Below are positions 25,441-35,516 of a DNA stretch of 64,000 nt, one piece after another. The translations under genes and the position numbers were made by a program. The notes beneath the pieces were generated by a model. That model did no database searches and was not told the origin of the DNA. It saw only the letters and a list, made by a program, of their open reading frames with translations. Location of the stretch: positions 4,030,001 to 4,094,000 of the forward strand of contig NZ_OY726395.1 in NCBI RefSeq assembly GCF_963378085.1, in the 5' to 3' direction. Numbering within the stretch: the stretch's first letter is position 1; every line of letters begins with the position of its first letter. This DNA is from Mycolicibacterium sp. MU0050 (lineage in GTDB: Bacteria > Actinomycetota > Actinomycetes > Mycobacteriales > Mycobacteriaceae).

Positions 25441-27141
25441 GTGCGGGCTGACGCAGCGCCCAGCACCCAGGCATTGCGGGGCTGGCAGCGACGGGCTTTG
25501 GTGAAATACCTGGCCGCCAAACCGCGAGACTTCCTGGCCGTCGCGACCCCGGGCGCCGGCAAGACCACCTTTGCCCTGCGCCTGGTCGCCGAGCTGCTGG
25601 CCGAGCGCACCGTGGAGACCGTCACCATCGTCGTCCCCACCGAGCACCTCAAGATCCAGTGGGCCAACGCCGCGGCCCGCTTCGGCCTGGCCCTGGACCC
25701 CAAGTTCAGCAACTCCTCGGCGCAGACCTCCTCGGAGTATCACGGCGTCGTCGTCACCTATGCACAGGTGGCCAGCCACCCGACCCGGCACCGGGTCCGC
25801 ACCGAGAACCGCAAGACCATGGTGGTCTTCGACGAGATCCACCACGGTGGCGACGCCAAGAGTTGGGGCGACGCCATGCGCGAGGCCTTCGACGACGCCA
25901 CCCGGCGCTTGGCGCTGACCGGGACCCCGTTCCGCAGCGACGACAGCCCCATCCCGTTCGTCAACTACGAGACCGACCCCGCGGGCTTCCAGCGCTCGGT
26001 GGCCGACCACGTGTACGGCTACGCCGAAGCCCTGGCCGACGGCGTCGTGCGTCCGGTGGTGTTCATGGCGTACTCGGGTGAGGCCCGCTGGCGCGACAGC
26101 GCCGGCGAGGAGCACGCGGCCCGCCTCGGTGAACCGCTCACGGCGGAGCAGACCGCGCGCGCTTGGCGTACCGCGTTGAACCCGGCCGGCGACTGGATGC
26201 CCGCGGTGATCGCGGCCGCCGACAAGCGCCTGCAGCAGAAGCGCGCGCACGTGCCCGACGCCGGCGGCATGATCATCGCGTCCGACCAGACCGCTGCGCG
26301 CGCCTACGCCGAACTGCTTCGCAAGATCACCGGTGAGACGCCGACCCTGGTGCTCTCCGACGACCCCGGCTCCTCGGACCGCATCACTGAGTTCTCCGAG
26401 TCGACGTCGCGCTGGCTGGTCGCCGTCCGGATGGTCTCCGAGGGGGTCGACGTTCCGCGGTTGGCGGTCGGCGTGTACGCCACCAGCGCGTCGACCCCGC
26501 TGTTCTTCGCCCAGGCCATCGGTCGGTTTGTGCGGTCCCGGCGCCCGGGCGAGACCGCCAGCATCTTCCTGCCGTCGGTGCCGAATCTGCTGCAACTCGC
26601 CAGCGAGCTCGAGGAACAGCGCAACCACGTCCTCGGCAAGCCGCATCGTGAGAACTCCGACGAGGACCCGCTGGACGCCGAACTGCGCGAACAGCGCAAG
26701 GACGAGCCCGGCGAGCTCGACAACGGCTTCGAGTCGCTGGGCGCCGAGGCCGAACTGGATCAGGTGATCTTCGACGGCTCCTCCTTCGGCACCGCGACGC
26801 CCGCGGGCAGCGAGGAAGAAGCGGACTATCTGGGCATCCCGGGTCTGCTGGACGCCAACCAGATGCGTGACCTGCTCAGTCGCCGCCAGGACGAACAGCT
26901 GCAGAAGCGCACCGCGACCGGCGAGCTGCCGAAGGTCGCCTCGACGCACGGTCAGCTGCGCGAGTTGCGCCGCGAGCTCAACGCCCTGGTGTCGGCCACC
27001 CACCACAAGTCGGGCAAGCCACACGGCTGGATCCACAACGAGCTGCGGCGTCGGTGCGGCGGTCCGCCCGTGGCCGCCGCCACCCGCGACCAGCTGAAAG
27101 CCCGAATCGAAGCGGTCCGCGTGCTGCACCGCGAGCTCTAG
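25441..27141 (+). CDS. SF2 DEAD/DEAH-type helicase
   Basis: A 566-residue superfamily 2 ATPase. Motif I ATPGAGKTT is near residue 35, motif Ia VVPTEHLKIQW, motif II VFDEIHHG, motif III ALTGTPFRSD. The second RecA domain has VSEGVDVPRLAVGVYAT (motif V) and AQAIGRFVRSRRPGE (motif VI). The last 150 residues are acidic and helical. It is a DNA- or RNA-remodelling ATPase of the RadD/ComFA-like general type, close to type I/III restriction helicases only in core. GTG 25441 is chosen: AGAGAGGAG lies 8 nt upstream and the longer frame enters groEL2. No nuclease domain was seen. Confidence 0.85.
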   Translation: MRADAAPSTQALRGWQRRALVKYLAAKPRDFLAVATPGAGKTTFALRLVAELLAERTVETVTIVVPTEHLKIQWANAAARFGLALDPKFSNSSAQTSSEYHGVVVTYAQVASHPTRHRVRTENRKTMVVFDEIHHGGDAKSWGDAMREAFDDATRRLALTGTPFRSDDSPIPFVNYETDPAGFQRSVADHVYGYAEALADGVVRPVVFMAYSGEARWRDSAGEEHAARLGEPLTAEQTARAWRTALNPAGDWMPAVIAAADKRLQQKRAHVPDAGGMIIASDQTAARAYAELLRKITGETPTLVLSDDPGSSDRITEFSESTSRWLVAVRMVSEGVDVPRLAVGVYATSASTPLFFAQAIGRFVRSRRPGETASIFLPSVPNLLQLASELEEQRNHVLGKPHRENSDEDPLDAELREQRKDEPGELDNGFESLGAEAELDQVIFDGSSFGTATPAGSEEEADYLGIPGLLDANQMRDLLSRRQDEQLQKRTATGELPKVASTHGQLRELRRELNALVSATHHKSGKPHGWIHNELRRRCGGPPVAAATRDQLKARIEAVRVLHREL

Positions 27142-27199
27142 ATTTTCTTACTGTTTCTTAATGTGCGGTCCCGTCCTGGGGCCGGTTCTTGTCGGTGGG

Positions 27200-27215
27200 T
27201 CGAACTAGTGTTCGA
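27200..27215. promoter_or_regulatory. LexA (SOS) box
   Basis: TCGAAC-TAGT-GTTCGA, a perfect match to the mycobacterial LexA site TCGAAC-N4-GTTCGA. It ends 3 nt before the ATG of the HNH gene. Confidence 0.9.
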
Positions 27216-27218
27216 AGT

Positions 27219-28907
27219 ATGGGTAGGGATGCGTTCAGCGACCGGGACACGGTGCTGACGTGTCTGGCCGAACTGGAGGCCACCCACGCCCGCCTGGAGC
27301 AGTGCTCCTTGGACGGTTTCACCGGCGAAGAACTCGTAGCGGTACTGCGGCGCCGGGAGGTGCTGGCCCGCCGCGCCCCTGTCGTCGACCAGCGCATCGT
27401 GGCTCGCCTGGTCGCCGACGGCAACCCCGGCGCCCTGGGCGCCACCACCGTGGCCGAGGCCCTGACCGAACACCTGCGCATCAGCCGCGGCCAAGCCCGG
27501 CGCCGCGTCACCGAAGCCGCCCAACTGGGCCCGCGCACCAGCCTCACCGGCCAACCGCTGCCCCCGCTGCTCCCGGCGCTGGCCGCTGCCCAAGCCGCCG
27601 GGCAGATCGGGCCGGAACACCTCGACATCGCCCGCAAGGCCTACGCCAAAATCCCCGCCGCCGTGCCCGCCGACCTCCGCGCCACCGCCGAAGCCGACCT
27701 GGCCGCCATGGCCACCCGCTTCGGCCCGGCCGCCTTCGCCAAACTCGCCGAGCACCTGCTGACCGTCCTGGATCCCGACGGCGACGTCACCGACCGCGAC
27801 CGCCGCGCCCAACGCCGCGCCCGCCTGGGCCGCCAACGCCCCGACGGCATGTCCACCCTGCACGCGCTCATCACCCCCGAACTGCGCGCCACCCTGGAAC
27901 CGATCTTCGCCAAACTCGCCGCACCGGGCATGTGCAACCCCGCCGATGAACACCCCTGCCTGACCGGCAGCCCCACCGAAACCCACATCCTCGCCGACGA
28001 CCGCACCCCCGACCAACGCCACCATGACGCCCTGACCGCCATGAGCCGCGCCCTGCTGGCCTGCGGCGACCTCGGCCAACTCAACGGCCTCCCCGTCACC
28101 GTCATCGTCACCACCACCCTGGCCGAACTGCACACCGCCGCCGGCGAACCCGAACCCGCCGCTTCGGCGACCACTACCGCAGCGCCACAACGAAAACCGT
28201 TGACCGGCAAAGCACTCACCGCCGGCGGCACCATCCTGCCCATCAGCGACCTGCTCCGCATGGCCAGCCACGCCTACCACTACCTGACCATCTTCGACGA
28301 CACCACCGGCCGCCCCCTATGGCTCGGGCGCACCAAACGCCTGGCCACCGCCGACCAACGCATCGTCCTACACGCCCGCGACCACGGCTGCACCCGCCCC
28401 GGCTGCACCACCGCCGGCTACCACACCCAAGTCCACCACCTACGCGACTGGGCCCACGACGGCCCCACCGACATCAACAACCTCGCCCTGGCCTGCGGCC
28501 CCGACAACCGCATGGCCACCACCGAAAACTGGACCACCCAACTCAACAACACCGGCCGCGTCGAATGGATCCCACCCCCACCCCTAGAACGCGGCCAACC
28601 CCGCACCAACCCCTACCACTTCATCGAAGACCTCATCGACTACCACCACACCAACACCGCACCCCCACCACCGGGGAGTCCGCCCCACACCAACTCAGAG
28701 CCCGTATCTGACCCGAACCCAGGCTCGACCGACCTCGACACCCCGAATGACCCACTGCCCGAACCCGATTACTTCTGGGACGACGGACCCCTACCCGGCG
28801 AACCCGGATACGACGAACTCCTCGAAGCCCACCACCGCGCCTACGAAACCATGGACCTACAAGCCCTCGACCCCGACTACGAACACCTCCCCTGGGTATA
28901 CACCTGA
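27219..28907 (+). CDS. 13E12-family DUF222/HNH endonuclease protein, SOS-controlled
   Basis: A 562-residue protein: an N-terminal DUF222 helical domain (about 10-330) and a C-terminal HNH nuclease motif (HARDHGCTRPGC ... HHLRDWAHDGPTDINNLALAC), followed by a Pro/Asp-rich tail. ATG 27219 is chosen because the LexA box lies just before it; an upstream start at 27189 would place the box inside the gene. M. tuberculosis 13E12 genes are known SOS members. HNH nucleases cut DNA, but the role of this family is not established. Very high codon GC3 gives long meaningless frames on the other strand. Confidence 0.9.
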   Translation: MGRDAFSDRDTVLTCLAELEATHARLEQCSLDGFTGEELVAVLRRREVLARRAPVVDQRIVARLVADGNPGALGATTVAEALTEHLRISRGQARRRVTEAAQLGPRTSLTGQPLPPLLPALAAAQAAGQIGPEHLDIARKAYAKIPAAVPADLRATAEADLAAMATRFGPAAFAKLAEHLLTVLDPDGDVTDRDRRAQRRARLGRQRPDGMSTLHALITPELRATLEPIFAKLAAPGMCNPADEHPCLTGSPTETHILADDRTPDQRHHDALTAMSRALLACGDLGQLNGLPVTVIVTTTLAELHTAAGEPEPAASATTTAAPQRKPLTGKALTAGGTILPISDLLRMASHAYHYLTIFDDTTGRPLWLGRTKRLATADQRIVLHARDHGCTRPGCTTAGYHTQVHHLRDWAHDGPTDINNLALACGPDNRMATTENWTTQLNNTGRVEWIPPPPLERGQPRTNPYHFIEDLIDYHHTNTAPPPPGSPPHTNSEPVSDPNPGSTDLDTPNDPLPEPDYFWDDGPLPGEPGYDELLEAHHRAYETMDLQALDPDYEHLPWVYT

Positions 28908-28918
28908 CACCCGGGAAC

Positions 28919-29749
28919 TCAGCGTCCGGCACCGAGCGGAACGCATACCGGAAACAGTTGGTAGGCACCGCGAATGCCCTTCAGGTCGACCTCGCGGGGC
29001 GGACCGAATTCGATGTCCGCCTCGGCGTCCGCAGTGTCCTCGACCGCCGCCCGCACAGCCTCGGTCACCAGGACCTCCCCGCCGGCGGCCTGATCGGCGA
29101 CCCGCGCGGCGATCGCCACGTTCCTGCCGAACAGGTCGTCACCGCGTCGCACCGAACTGCCCAGGTGGATTCCGATCCGCACCCGTATCGCCCGGCGCCG
29201 GTCGATACGTTCCTCCAAGGCCCGCTGAATACCGATGCTGCACAACACCGCCTGCGTGGCCGCCCCGAAGGCGATCATGAATCCGTCGCCCTGGTTCTTC
29301 ACCACGTGCCCACCGTGCTCGCCAACCAGCTTGACCACCAGGCGGTTGTGCCGCTCGAGCACCTTGATCCACTCCCGATCCCCGAGCGCCTCGTTGAGTT
29401 CGGTGGAACCCTCGATATCGGAGAAGGCGATGACGACGTCGCCGTCGGCGGTCAGGCGCGCCAGATCGGGCCGCTCCACCTGCGCCCAGCCTGCGAGGTC
29501 CTCGATGGAGTTCCGGACGGTAGCGCCAATTCCCTTGCTCAGCAACGAATCCGCGGTCTGCCATACCGTCTTGATCGCCAGCGGCGCCACACCGAGCCGA
29601 CGCCGCCGCCGTCCCTGTTCCTCCCGCAGGCGTTCGATCTCCGCCCGCGCCGAGCCCAGTTGCCGACGCGACACGATCAGCAGCACCGTCAGCGTGACGA
29701 TCGCGGACAGCGCGACGACACCGACCGCCGACACCACGACCACGTCCAT
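28919..29749 (-). CDS. Class III adenylate/guanylate cyclase, single TM
   Basis: A 276-residue protein. TM helix at about 5-27, a basic coiled-coil stretch (35-60), then the cyclase homology domain. The metal Asp residues are in [13 protein letters not shown] and [11 protein letters not shown], the lysine for the base is beside the second, and the transition-state Asn/Arg pair is in [10 protein letters not shown]. All key residues look present. It converts ATP (or GTP) to the cyclic nucleotide at the membrane as a homodimer. Gene context gives no clue to its signal. Mycobacteria carry many such cyclases. Confidence 0.88.
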   Translation of the reverse strand: MDVVVVSAVGVVALSAIVTLTVLLIVSRRQLGSARAEIERLREEQGRRRRRLGVAPLAIKTVWQTADSLLSKGIGATVRNSIEDLAGWAQVERPDLARLTADGDVVIAFSDIEGSTELNEALGDREWIKVLERHNRLVVKLVGEHGGHVVKNQGDGFMIAFGAATQAVLCSIGIQRALEERIDRRRAIRVRIGIHLGSSVRRGDDLFGRNVAIAARVADQAAGGEVLVTEAVRAAVEDTADAEADIEFGPPREVDLKGIRGAYQLFPVCVPLGAGR

Positions 29750-29793
29750 CCACCGACCCTAAACGTTGTCCCGCGCCGGCAGGCGACCCGTTC

Positions 29794-30609
29794 CTACAAG
29801 CCGAGCAATTCCGGTAGGTCGGCCACGGAGTCGATGACGTGGCTGGGCTGCATGGCGAACTCGTCGGCGGCCCAACGGTCCAGAGTGGCCTGCCGGAACT
29901 TGCCGGTCCGCACCAGCACCCCGGTCATGCCGACCACCTGCCCGGCCAGCACGTCGTTGTTCAGATCGTCGCCGACCATGTACATCTCGTCGGGCTCGAC
30001 GCCGAGACGCGCGGCCGCGGCCAGGAATCCTTCGGGCGCGGGCTTGCCCACCGCGATCGCGTTGCGGCCGCTCACCTCCTCCAGCCCCAGCAGATACATG
30101 CCCGTGTCGATGCGCAGCCCGTCGCTGGATTCCCATGACGTGCTGCGGTGCATCGCGACCACGGGCACCCCCTGGGCCATCCAGTCGTACACCCACGACA
30201 GCGTGACGTGGTCATATTCGGGCCCCGCCCCACCGAGCAGCACCACATCGGGTGTCTCGGGCATCGGTCCGCCGCGGGTATCGACCGACGAGACCAGGTC
30301 CACCCCCGGCATGTCGTCGGCGATGTCGCCGCTGTTGACCAGAAAGCAGCGCGCCCCGGGGTAGCGGTCGCGGACGAAGTCGGCGGTCAGCACGGCCGCG
30401 GTGATGACGTCATCGGGTCCGACGGCCATCCCGGCCTCGGTGAGCAACTCGGCGATCTGGCCGCGGGTGCGGGTGGTGGTGTTGGTCAGATACGACCGCG
30501 CGATCTGCCGATCCGCCAGGATCCGCAGCGTTTCCGCGGCGCCCTCGATCGGCCGCCACGACGTCACCAGCACGCCGTCGATGTCAAAGAGCACTCCGCC
30601 GATGGCCAT
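29794..30609 (-). CDS. HAD-IIA (NagD/LHPP-like) phosphatase
   Basis: A 271-residue HAD hydrolase. Motif I LFDIDGVL contains the nucleophile Asp, motif II YLTNTTTRTR, motif III lysine in VGKPAPEGF and motif IV MVGDDLNNDV. The large C2-type cap lies between motifs II and III. Substrates of this class include sugar and nucleotide monophosphates; none can be picked here. It is monocistronic between the cyclase and the PH-domain operon. Confidence 0.87.
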   Translation of the reverse strand: MAIGGVLFDIDGVLVTSWRPIEGAAETLRILADRQIARSYLTNTTTRTRGQIAELLTEAGMAVGPDDVITAAVLTADFVRDRYPGARCFLVNSGDIADDMPGVDLVSSVDTRGGPMPETPDVVLLGGAGPEYDHVTLSWVYDWMAQGVPVVAMHRSTSWESSDGLRIDTGMYLLGLEEVSGRNAIAVGKPAPEGFLAAAARLGVEPDEMYMVGDDLNNDVLAGQVVGMTGVLVRTGKFRQATLDRWAADEFAMQPSHVIDSVADLPELLGL

Positions 30610-30641
30610 GGTGCGACATTAGGCGTAGTCGGCCGCCTCAG

Positions 30642-32102
30642 CTATGTGTGGGCCCACACACTGCGCGCCACCCACGGTGACGCGACGGCCGCGACGGTCC
30701 AGGCCCACTCGGCCGGCACGTCGATCACCACATAACGCTTGGTGCCCGCGGCGGTGGCCGCCACCAGGGTCGCCACGTGGGCCCGGCGTTGAAAGTACGT
30801 CTGCCGCACGGTCCAGCCGATGATGCCCGCCGTCTGGACACAGTCCCGCCGCCGCTCCACGCTGCCGCTGCGCGCGACCAACCAGCGTTCGTCGACCCGG
30901 TGGCCCAGTGCGCGCACCCGGTCCATCGCCAGCCACACGGACAGCACCATCACCCCCGCCCACAGGGGCCAGACCCACCCCGGCACCCCGACCGTCACCG
31001 CACCGACCGCCAGCGCCACGCCGGCCACGGCGGGCAGGACCAGGGCGCGAAACCACCGGCGGCGCACCGCCGCCGGGCCGTGCGCCACCAACGGCCCCGA
31101 AACCACCTCGGTTTCGCCGACCAGCCCGGTGAGCACCCGATGAGCGGTCTCGGACGGACACGGCGGCAGCAGCAACGACGACTCCCCCACCCCGGCGACG
31201 CCGGTCATCACCGCGTCCAGCCGGGCCCCGCCCATGGCGCGCACCAGCAGCGGCTCACGCAGCGTGCCACCGCGCAGCCGGCGCAGGTCGTAGGTGTACT
31301 CGCGGACCCGCAGCAGACCGTGGGTCAGATGCAAGGTGTCGACGCGATGGGTCAGCACCAGGTTGCCGTAGGTCAACAGCGAGCGGCCGACCGCCAGCAC
31401 CACCGAGGCCAGCACGACGACGCCGACGACCGCCGCGACGGTGGCTGCGGTGCCCAACCGGGCGGCGGCGTCGAGCCCCGACTGCACCGCCGCCGATTCC
31501 CGCAGGGCCTCACCGAACCCGGCCTGAAAGACCAGCCCGAGGCCGGCCGCGATGGTGACCAGCCCGGACCAGCTCAGCGGGCTGTACCGCAGCCAGGACG
31601 GCTTCCAGGAGGCCAGCACCGTCCCGGCGGCGGCCGGACGCAAGGGATCGGCCTGCACGGCGTCGGCCAGCAGCACCGACCGCAGCTGCTCGACCCGCTC
31701 GGTCTCCACCGCATCGAGTTCAAAGGCGTTGTCACCCCGCGCTTCCTGCCCCGTGCTGACCCGCAGCACGGTCAGGCCGAGCAACCGGTGCAGCAGCCGC
31801 GCCTCCGTCTGCACCGACCGAATCCGGTTGCGCGGCACCGACAGCGTGTTGCGCTGCAGCACACCGGTGCGCAGCGAGACGTCCTGATCGTCGATGCGGT
31901 AGGTGGTGGTGAACCACCGGGCCAGGCCGATACCGACGATGAAACCGACGCCCAGCAGCATCCACAACGGGTTCTGGGTGGCCGAACCCAGCACGACGGA
32001 CCCGACCAGCAACGGGATCTGGCGCAACACCTCGTGCACCGGATGCACCAGCAGCATCCGGGGCGAAAGCCGTTGCCACTCAGAGCCGCTAGGGGTGGTC
32101 AT
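30642..32102 (-). CDS. YdbT-like membrane protein with bacterial PH domains
   Basis: A 486-residue protein with repeated units of paired TM helices followed by a bPH2 domain: TTYRIDDQDVSLRTGVL...RNRIRSVQTEARLLHRLLGL is the first, LTHRVDTLHLTHGLLRVRE the second, GHRVDERWLVARSGS the third. ATG 32102 overlaps the stop of the smaller PH gene by 4 bp. The YdbS/YdbT pair is found in many Gram-positive bacteria, with a proposed role in membrane or cell-envelope stress. Its molecular function is unknown. Confidence 0.82.
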   Translation of the reverse strand: MTTPSGSEWQRLSPRMLLVHPVHEVLRQIPLLVGSVVLGSATQNPLWMLLGVGFIVGIGLARWFTTTYRIDDQDVSLRTGVLQRNTLSVPRNRIRSVQTEARLLHRLLGLTVLRVSTGQEARGDNAFELDAVETERVEQLRSVLLADAVQADPLRPAAAGTVLASWKPSWLRYSPLSWSGLVTIAAGLGLVFQAGFGEALRESAAVQSGLDAAARLGTAATVAAVVGVVVLASVVLAVGRSLLTYGNLVLTHRVDTLHLTHGLLRVREYTYDLRRLRGGTLREPLLVRAMGGARLDAVMTGVAGVGESSLLLPPCPSETAHRVLTGLVGETEVVSGPLVAHGPAAVRRRWFRALVLPAVAGVALAVGAVTVGVPGWVWPLWAGVMVLSVWLAMDRVRALGHRVDERWLVARSGSVERRRDCVQTAGIIGWTVRQTYFQRRAHVATLVAATAAGTKRYVVIDVPAEWAWTVAAVASPWVARSVWAHT

Positions 32103-32596
32103 GTGGCATCGTGAGCGCCGAGCGCGGCGATGTCGGTCAATTGGGCCACCACCTGATCGGCGACCGGGGCATCCAGCGCGACGATGTGCACGGCACCGGC
32201 CGACGACGCCGTCGTCACCGTGACGTTGGCCAGGCCGAACAGCCGATCGAGCGGGCCGCGGTAGGTGTCGACGGTCTGCACCCGCGAGATCGGCGCGATC
32301 CGCCGCTCCTGGGTCAGCCAGCCCGTCCGGGTGTACACCGCCTGCGGGCTGATCTCCCAGCGATGCACCCGATACCGCCACAGCGGCGCGACCACCACCG
32401 AGATCACCGCTCCCAGCACCGTGAACAGCGCGGCCAGCCCGTGCAGCCACGGCCACCGGCCGTCGAGGACGAACCAGATCAGCTGCGCAAACGCGAAGAT
32501 CAGCCACGGGACCGCCGCGCCCAACGCCCACACCACCGGCGCGCTGCGGCTGGGCGGATAGGCCGGATCCCTCATCATCTGCAGTGGTGCACCCAT
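32099..32596 (-). CDS. YdbS-like PH-domain membrane protein
   Basis: About 165 residues: two TM helices (about 20-60) and one bPH2 domain (WRYRVHRWEISPQAVYTRTG, then RIAPISRVQTVDTYRGPLDR). It is first in a two-gene operon with the YdbT-like gene, coupled by ATGA. ATG 32596 is taken; ATGs at 32578 and 32575 are possible. It is divergent from the SDR gene with only about 30 bp between, so their promoters must overlap. Confidence 0.82.
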   Translation of the reverse strand: MGAPLQMMRDPAYPPSRSAPVVWALGAAVPWLIFAFAQLIWFVLDGRWPWLHGLAALFTVLGAVISVVVAPLWRYRVHRWEISPQAVYTRTGWLTQERRIAPISRVQTVDTYRGPLDRLFGLANVTVTTASSAGAVHIVALDAPVADQVVAQLTDIAALGAHDAT

Positions 32597-32627
32597 GACT
32601 AGAGCATGCCCCACGTATCTTCTAGTC

Positions 32628-33545
32628 ATGAGCCAGAAGTGGACAGAAGCACAGGTTCCCGACCAGACCGGGCGCGTCGCGATCGTGACCGGCTCCAACA
32701 CCGGCCTGGGATACGAGACCGCTCGGGCCTTGGCGGCCCGCGGCGCCAAGGTGGTGCTGGCCGTCCGCAACGTCGAGAAGGGCAACGCCGCGGCCGCCAA
32801 GATCGTCGGCCTCTCGCCGCGCGCGGACGTCACGGTACAACCGCTGGACCTCGGCTCGCTGCAGTCGGTGCGCACCGCGGCCGCCGAGCTCAAGGCCGCC
32901 CATCCGCGCATCGACCTGCTGATCAACAACGGTGGGGTGATGTACCCGCCCAAGCAGATCACCGCCGACGGCTTCGAATTGCAGTTCGGCACCAACCATC
33001 TGGGCCATTTCGCGCTGACCGGCCTGCTGCTCGACCAGATCCGCGACGTCGAGGGGGCGCGGGTGGTGGTGGTCGCCAGCATTGCGCACAACATCCAGGC
33101 CGGCATCAACTTCGACGACCTGCAGTGGGAACGCAGCTACAACCGGGTCGCCGCGTACGGCCAGTCGAAGCTGTCCAACCTGATGTTCGCCTACGAGCTG
33201 CAGCGCCGCCTGGCCGCGGCCGGCGCCCCGGCGATCGCGGTGGCCGCGCACCCGGGCATCTCCAATACCGAGCTGATGCGCCACATCCCCGGCTCCAGCC
33301 TGCCGGGTTGCCGGCAGTTCGCCGGGCTGGTCACCAACAGCCCCGCCAGGGGTGCGTTGGCCACGCTGCGGGCGGCCACCGATCCGGCCGTCGTCGGCGG
33401 CCAGTACTACGGCCCGGCCGGCTTCCGCGAACTGCGCGGCCACCCGGTCCTGGTGAAGTCCAACAAGAAGTCCCACGACGTGGCGGTGCAACAACGGTTG
33501 TGGGCCGTCTCCGAGGAGCTCACCGGCGTCACCTTCGACATCTGA
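32628..33545 (+). CDS. Short-chain dehydrogenase (Rv0439c-like)
   Basis: A 305-residue SDR with the NAD(P) motif TGSNTGLGYETARALAARG near residue 23, NNGGVM, and the active-site YGQSK (Tyr-x-x-x-Lys). It resembles the retinol-dehydrogenase-like SDRs. The start MSQKWTEAQ at ATG 32628 is preferred; an upstream ATG overlaps the divergent gene. M. tuberculosis Rv0439c lies at the same place beside moeA2. It probably acts on a lipid or hydrophobic alcohol; the substrate is not known. Confidence 0.88.
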   Translation: MSQKWTEAQVPDQTGRVAIVTGSNTGLGYETARALAARGAKVVLAVRNVEKGNAAAAKIVGLSPRADVTVQPLDLGSLQSVRTAAAELKAAHPRIDLLINNGGVMYPPKQITADGFELQFGTNHLGHFALTGLLLDQIRDVEGARVVVVASIAHNIQAGINFDDLQWERSYNRVAAYGQSKLSNLMFAYELQRRLAAAGAPAIAVAAHPGISNTELMRHIPGSSLPGCRQFAGLVTNSPARGALATLRAATDPAVVGGQYYGPAGFRELRGHPVLVKSNKKSHDVAVQQRLWAVSEELTGVTFDI

Positions 33546-33546
33546 C

Positions 33547-34770
33547 ATGCGCACCGTCACCGAACATCAACGCGTCGTCGCCGAGCTCATCACCGCCCGG
33601 CCGCCCGTGACGCTGCCGCTGTCCGAGGCCGAGGCCCTGGTGCTCGCCGCCGACGTGGTCGCCGGCCTCTCGCTGCCCGGGTTCGACAACTCGGCGATGG
33701 ACGGCTACGCGGTCCGGGCCGAGGACGTCGCCGCCGCCTCCGCCGACACCCCGGTGAAACTGCCTGTCGCCGAGGACATCCCGGCCGGACGGACCGACCC
33801 GCTGACACTGAAGCCCGGCACCGCGCACCGGATCATGACCGGCGCACCATTGCCCGCGGGCGCCACCGCGGTGGTCCCGGTGGAGGCCACCGACGCGGGC
33901 ACCGAGACCGTCGAGATCCGCGCCGCCGCCGCAGCGGGCCGCCACATCCGTCGCGCCGGTGAGGACGTCACGGCGGGCACCACGGTGCTGCGCGCCGGTC
34001 AGGTCGTCACGCCGGCGGCGCTGGGCCTGGCCGCGGCGCTGGGCATCGGCGAGCTGTCGGTGCGACCCCGGCTGCGGGTTTTGGTGATGTCCACCGGCAC
34101 CGAACTGGTGGCGCCGGGCACGCCGCTGCAGCCCGGACAGATCTACGAATCCAACGCGGTCATGCTGGCCGCCGCGGTCCGCGAGGCCGGTGCCGACGTC
34201 GTCGCCGCCCCGATGGCCGGCGACGACGTCGACGAGTTCCGCGCGGCGTTGCAGGCCCACGTCGGGGACTCGGATCTGATCATCACCACCGGCGGGGTCA
34301 GCGCCGGCGCCTACGAGGTGGTCAAGGACGCCCTCGGCGGACAGGTCGACTTCGTCAAGGTCGCGATGCAGCCCGGCATGCCGCAGGGCGCCGGCTTCGT
34401 CGTCGTCGACGGGCCGGACGGGCAGCGGCAGGTGCCGATCATCACGCTGCCCGGCAACCCGGTGAGCGCGCTGGTGTCCTTCGAGGTGTTCATCCGCACT
34501 CCGCTGCGGGCCGCGATGGACCTGCCCGCGCCGGGCCGGCCGCAATCCGAGGCCGTGCTGGCCGAGCGGTGCACCTCCCCACCCGGCAAGCGGCAGTTCC
34601 GGCGCGGCGTGCTGGACCCGGCGACGGGCACCGTCACCAGCTACGGACCGCCGGCCTCGCATCACCTGCGCTGGCTGGCCTCGGCGAACTGCCTCCTGGA
34701 GATACCGGAGGACGTCACCGACATCGACGCCGGCGCGCCGGTGCGGGTCTGGGTCCTCGGTGGCGAATAG
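33547..34770 (+). CDS. moeA2: Molybdopterin molybdotransferase MoeA2-like
   Basis: A 407-residue Moe[17 protein letters not shown] is the family start motif and [16 protein letters not shown] lies in the MogA-like domain. The C-terminal beta domain is complete. It inserts molybdate into adenylated molybdopterin to make the molybdenum cofactor. It starts one nt after the SDR stop, so they are co-transcribed. M. tuberculosis has moeA2 (Rv0438c) in this position. Confidence 0.93.
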   Translation: MRTVTEHQRVVAELITARPPVTLPLSEAEALVLAADVVAGLSLPGFDNSAMDGYAVRAEDVAAASADTPVKLPVAEDIPAGRTDPLTLKPGTAHRIMTGAPLPAGATAVVPVEATDAGTETVEIRAAAAAGRHIRRAGEDVTAGTTVLRAGQVVTPAALGLAAALGIGELSVRPRLRVLVMSTGTELVAPGTPLQPGQIYESNAVMLAAAVREAGADVVAAPMAGDDVDEFRAALQAHVGDSDLIITTGGVSAGAYEVVKDALGGQVDFVKVAMQPGMPQGAGFVVVDGPDGQRQVPIITLPGNPVSALVSFEVFIRTPLRAAMDLPAPGRPQSEAVLAERCTSPPGKRQFRRGVLDPATGTVTSYGPPASHHLRWLASANCLLEIPEDVTDIDAGAPVRVWVLGGE

Positions 34771-34792
34771 GTCCGCGGTCGGCCGCACTACA

Positions 34793-34798
34793 TAGAAT
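34793..34798 (+). promoter_or_regulatory. -10 element of psd (leaderless)
   Basis: TAGAAT followed by 7 nt and the GTG at 34806. No good -35 was seen. Confidence 0.45.
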
Positions 34799-34805
34799 GG
34801 CCCAC

Positions 34806-35516
34806 GTGGCCAGACGCCCTCGCACGTCCGAAGCTCCGCGTTTCGACGCTGCTCACTTCAGCCAGCTTGTCCGTTCCCAGGTCCCGCCGATGCATCCGGC
34901 CGGCATCCCGTTCGTCGGCGCCGGCCTGGCCGTCGCCGCGCTGGGCCGGCGCCGCCGTTGGGTGTGGACGGCCGGCCTGGCCGCCGCCGCGGCCAACGCG
35001 GCCTTCTTCCGGCACCCGCCCCGGGTCCCGCCGACCCGGCCGGGGGTGGTCGTCGCCCCGGCCGACGGGCAGGTGTGCCTGATCGAGAACGCCACCCCGC
35101 CGCCGGAACTCGGACTGCCCGACGAACCGCTGCCGCGGGTGAGCATCTTCTTATCGGTGCTCGACGCGCACGTGCAGCGCGCGCCGATCAGCGGCGAGGT
35201 GGTGGCCGCGGTGCACCGCCCCGGGCTGTTCGGCACCGCCGACCTGCCCGCCGCCAGCGCCGACAACGAACGCAACAGCCTGGTGATCCGGACCCCCGAG
35301 GGCGCCGAGGTCATCGCCGTGCAGATCGCGGGCCTGGTGGCCCGGCGCATCGTCTGCGACGCCCGGGTCGGCGACAAGATCGACATCGGCGCCACCTACG
35401 GCCTGATCCGGTACGGATCGCGGCTGGACACCTACCTGCCGGCCGGATCCAAGGTGCTGGTCTCGGTCGGCCAGCGCGCCGTCGGCGGCGAGACCGTGAT
35501 TGCCGAGTTGCCGTGA
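34806..35516 (+). CDS. psd: Phosphatidylserine decarboxylase
   Basis: A 236-residue class [42 protein letters not shown] (conserved His) and [10 protein letters not shown] are visible; the Gly-Ser in the last is the self-cleavage site that makes the pyruvoyl group. It converts phosphatidylserine to phosphatidylethanolamine at the membrane. The start is GTG 34806 (MARRPRTSE), as in the M. tuberculosis protein; an ATG at 34797 is possible. It overlaps pssA by 4 bp, so the two steps of PE synthesis are made together. Confidence 0.95.
   Translation: MARRPRTSEAPRFDAAHFSQLVRSQVPPMHPAGIPFVGAGLAVAALGRRRRWVWTAGLAAAAANAAFFRHPPRVPPTRPGVVVAPADGQVCLIENATPPPELGLPDEPLPRVSIFLSVLDAHVQRAPISGEVVAAVHRPGLFGTADLPAASADNERNSLVIRTPEGAEVIAVQIAGLVARRIVCDARVGDKIDIGATYGLIRYGSRLDTYLPAGSKVLVSVGQRAVGGETVIAELP

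Noticed and set aside
25174..27129. 651-codon minus-strand frame opposite the helicase
   Set aside because: Repetitive Gly/Arg/His composition typical of a shadow frame; helicase motifs are clear on the plus strand.
27138..28280. 380-codon Gly-rich frame on the minus strand opposite the HNH gene
   Set aside because: It mirrors a gene of extreme GC3, has low-complexity composition and no ribosome site; the plus-strand HNH gene explains the region.
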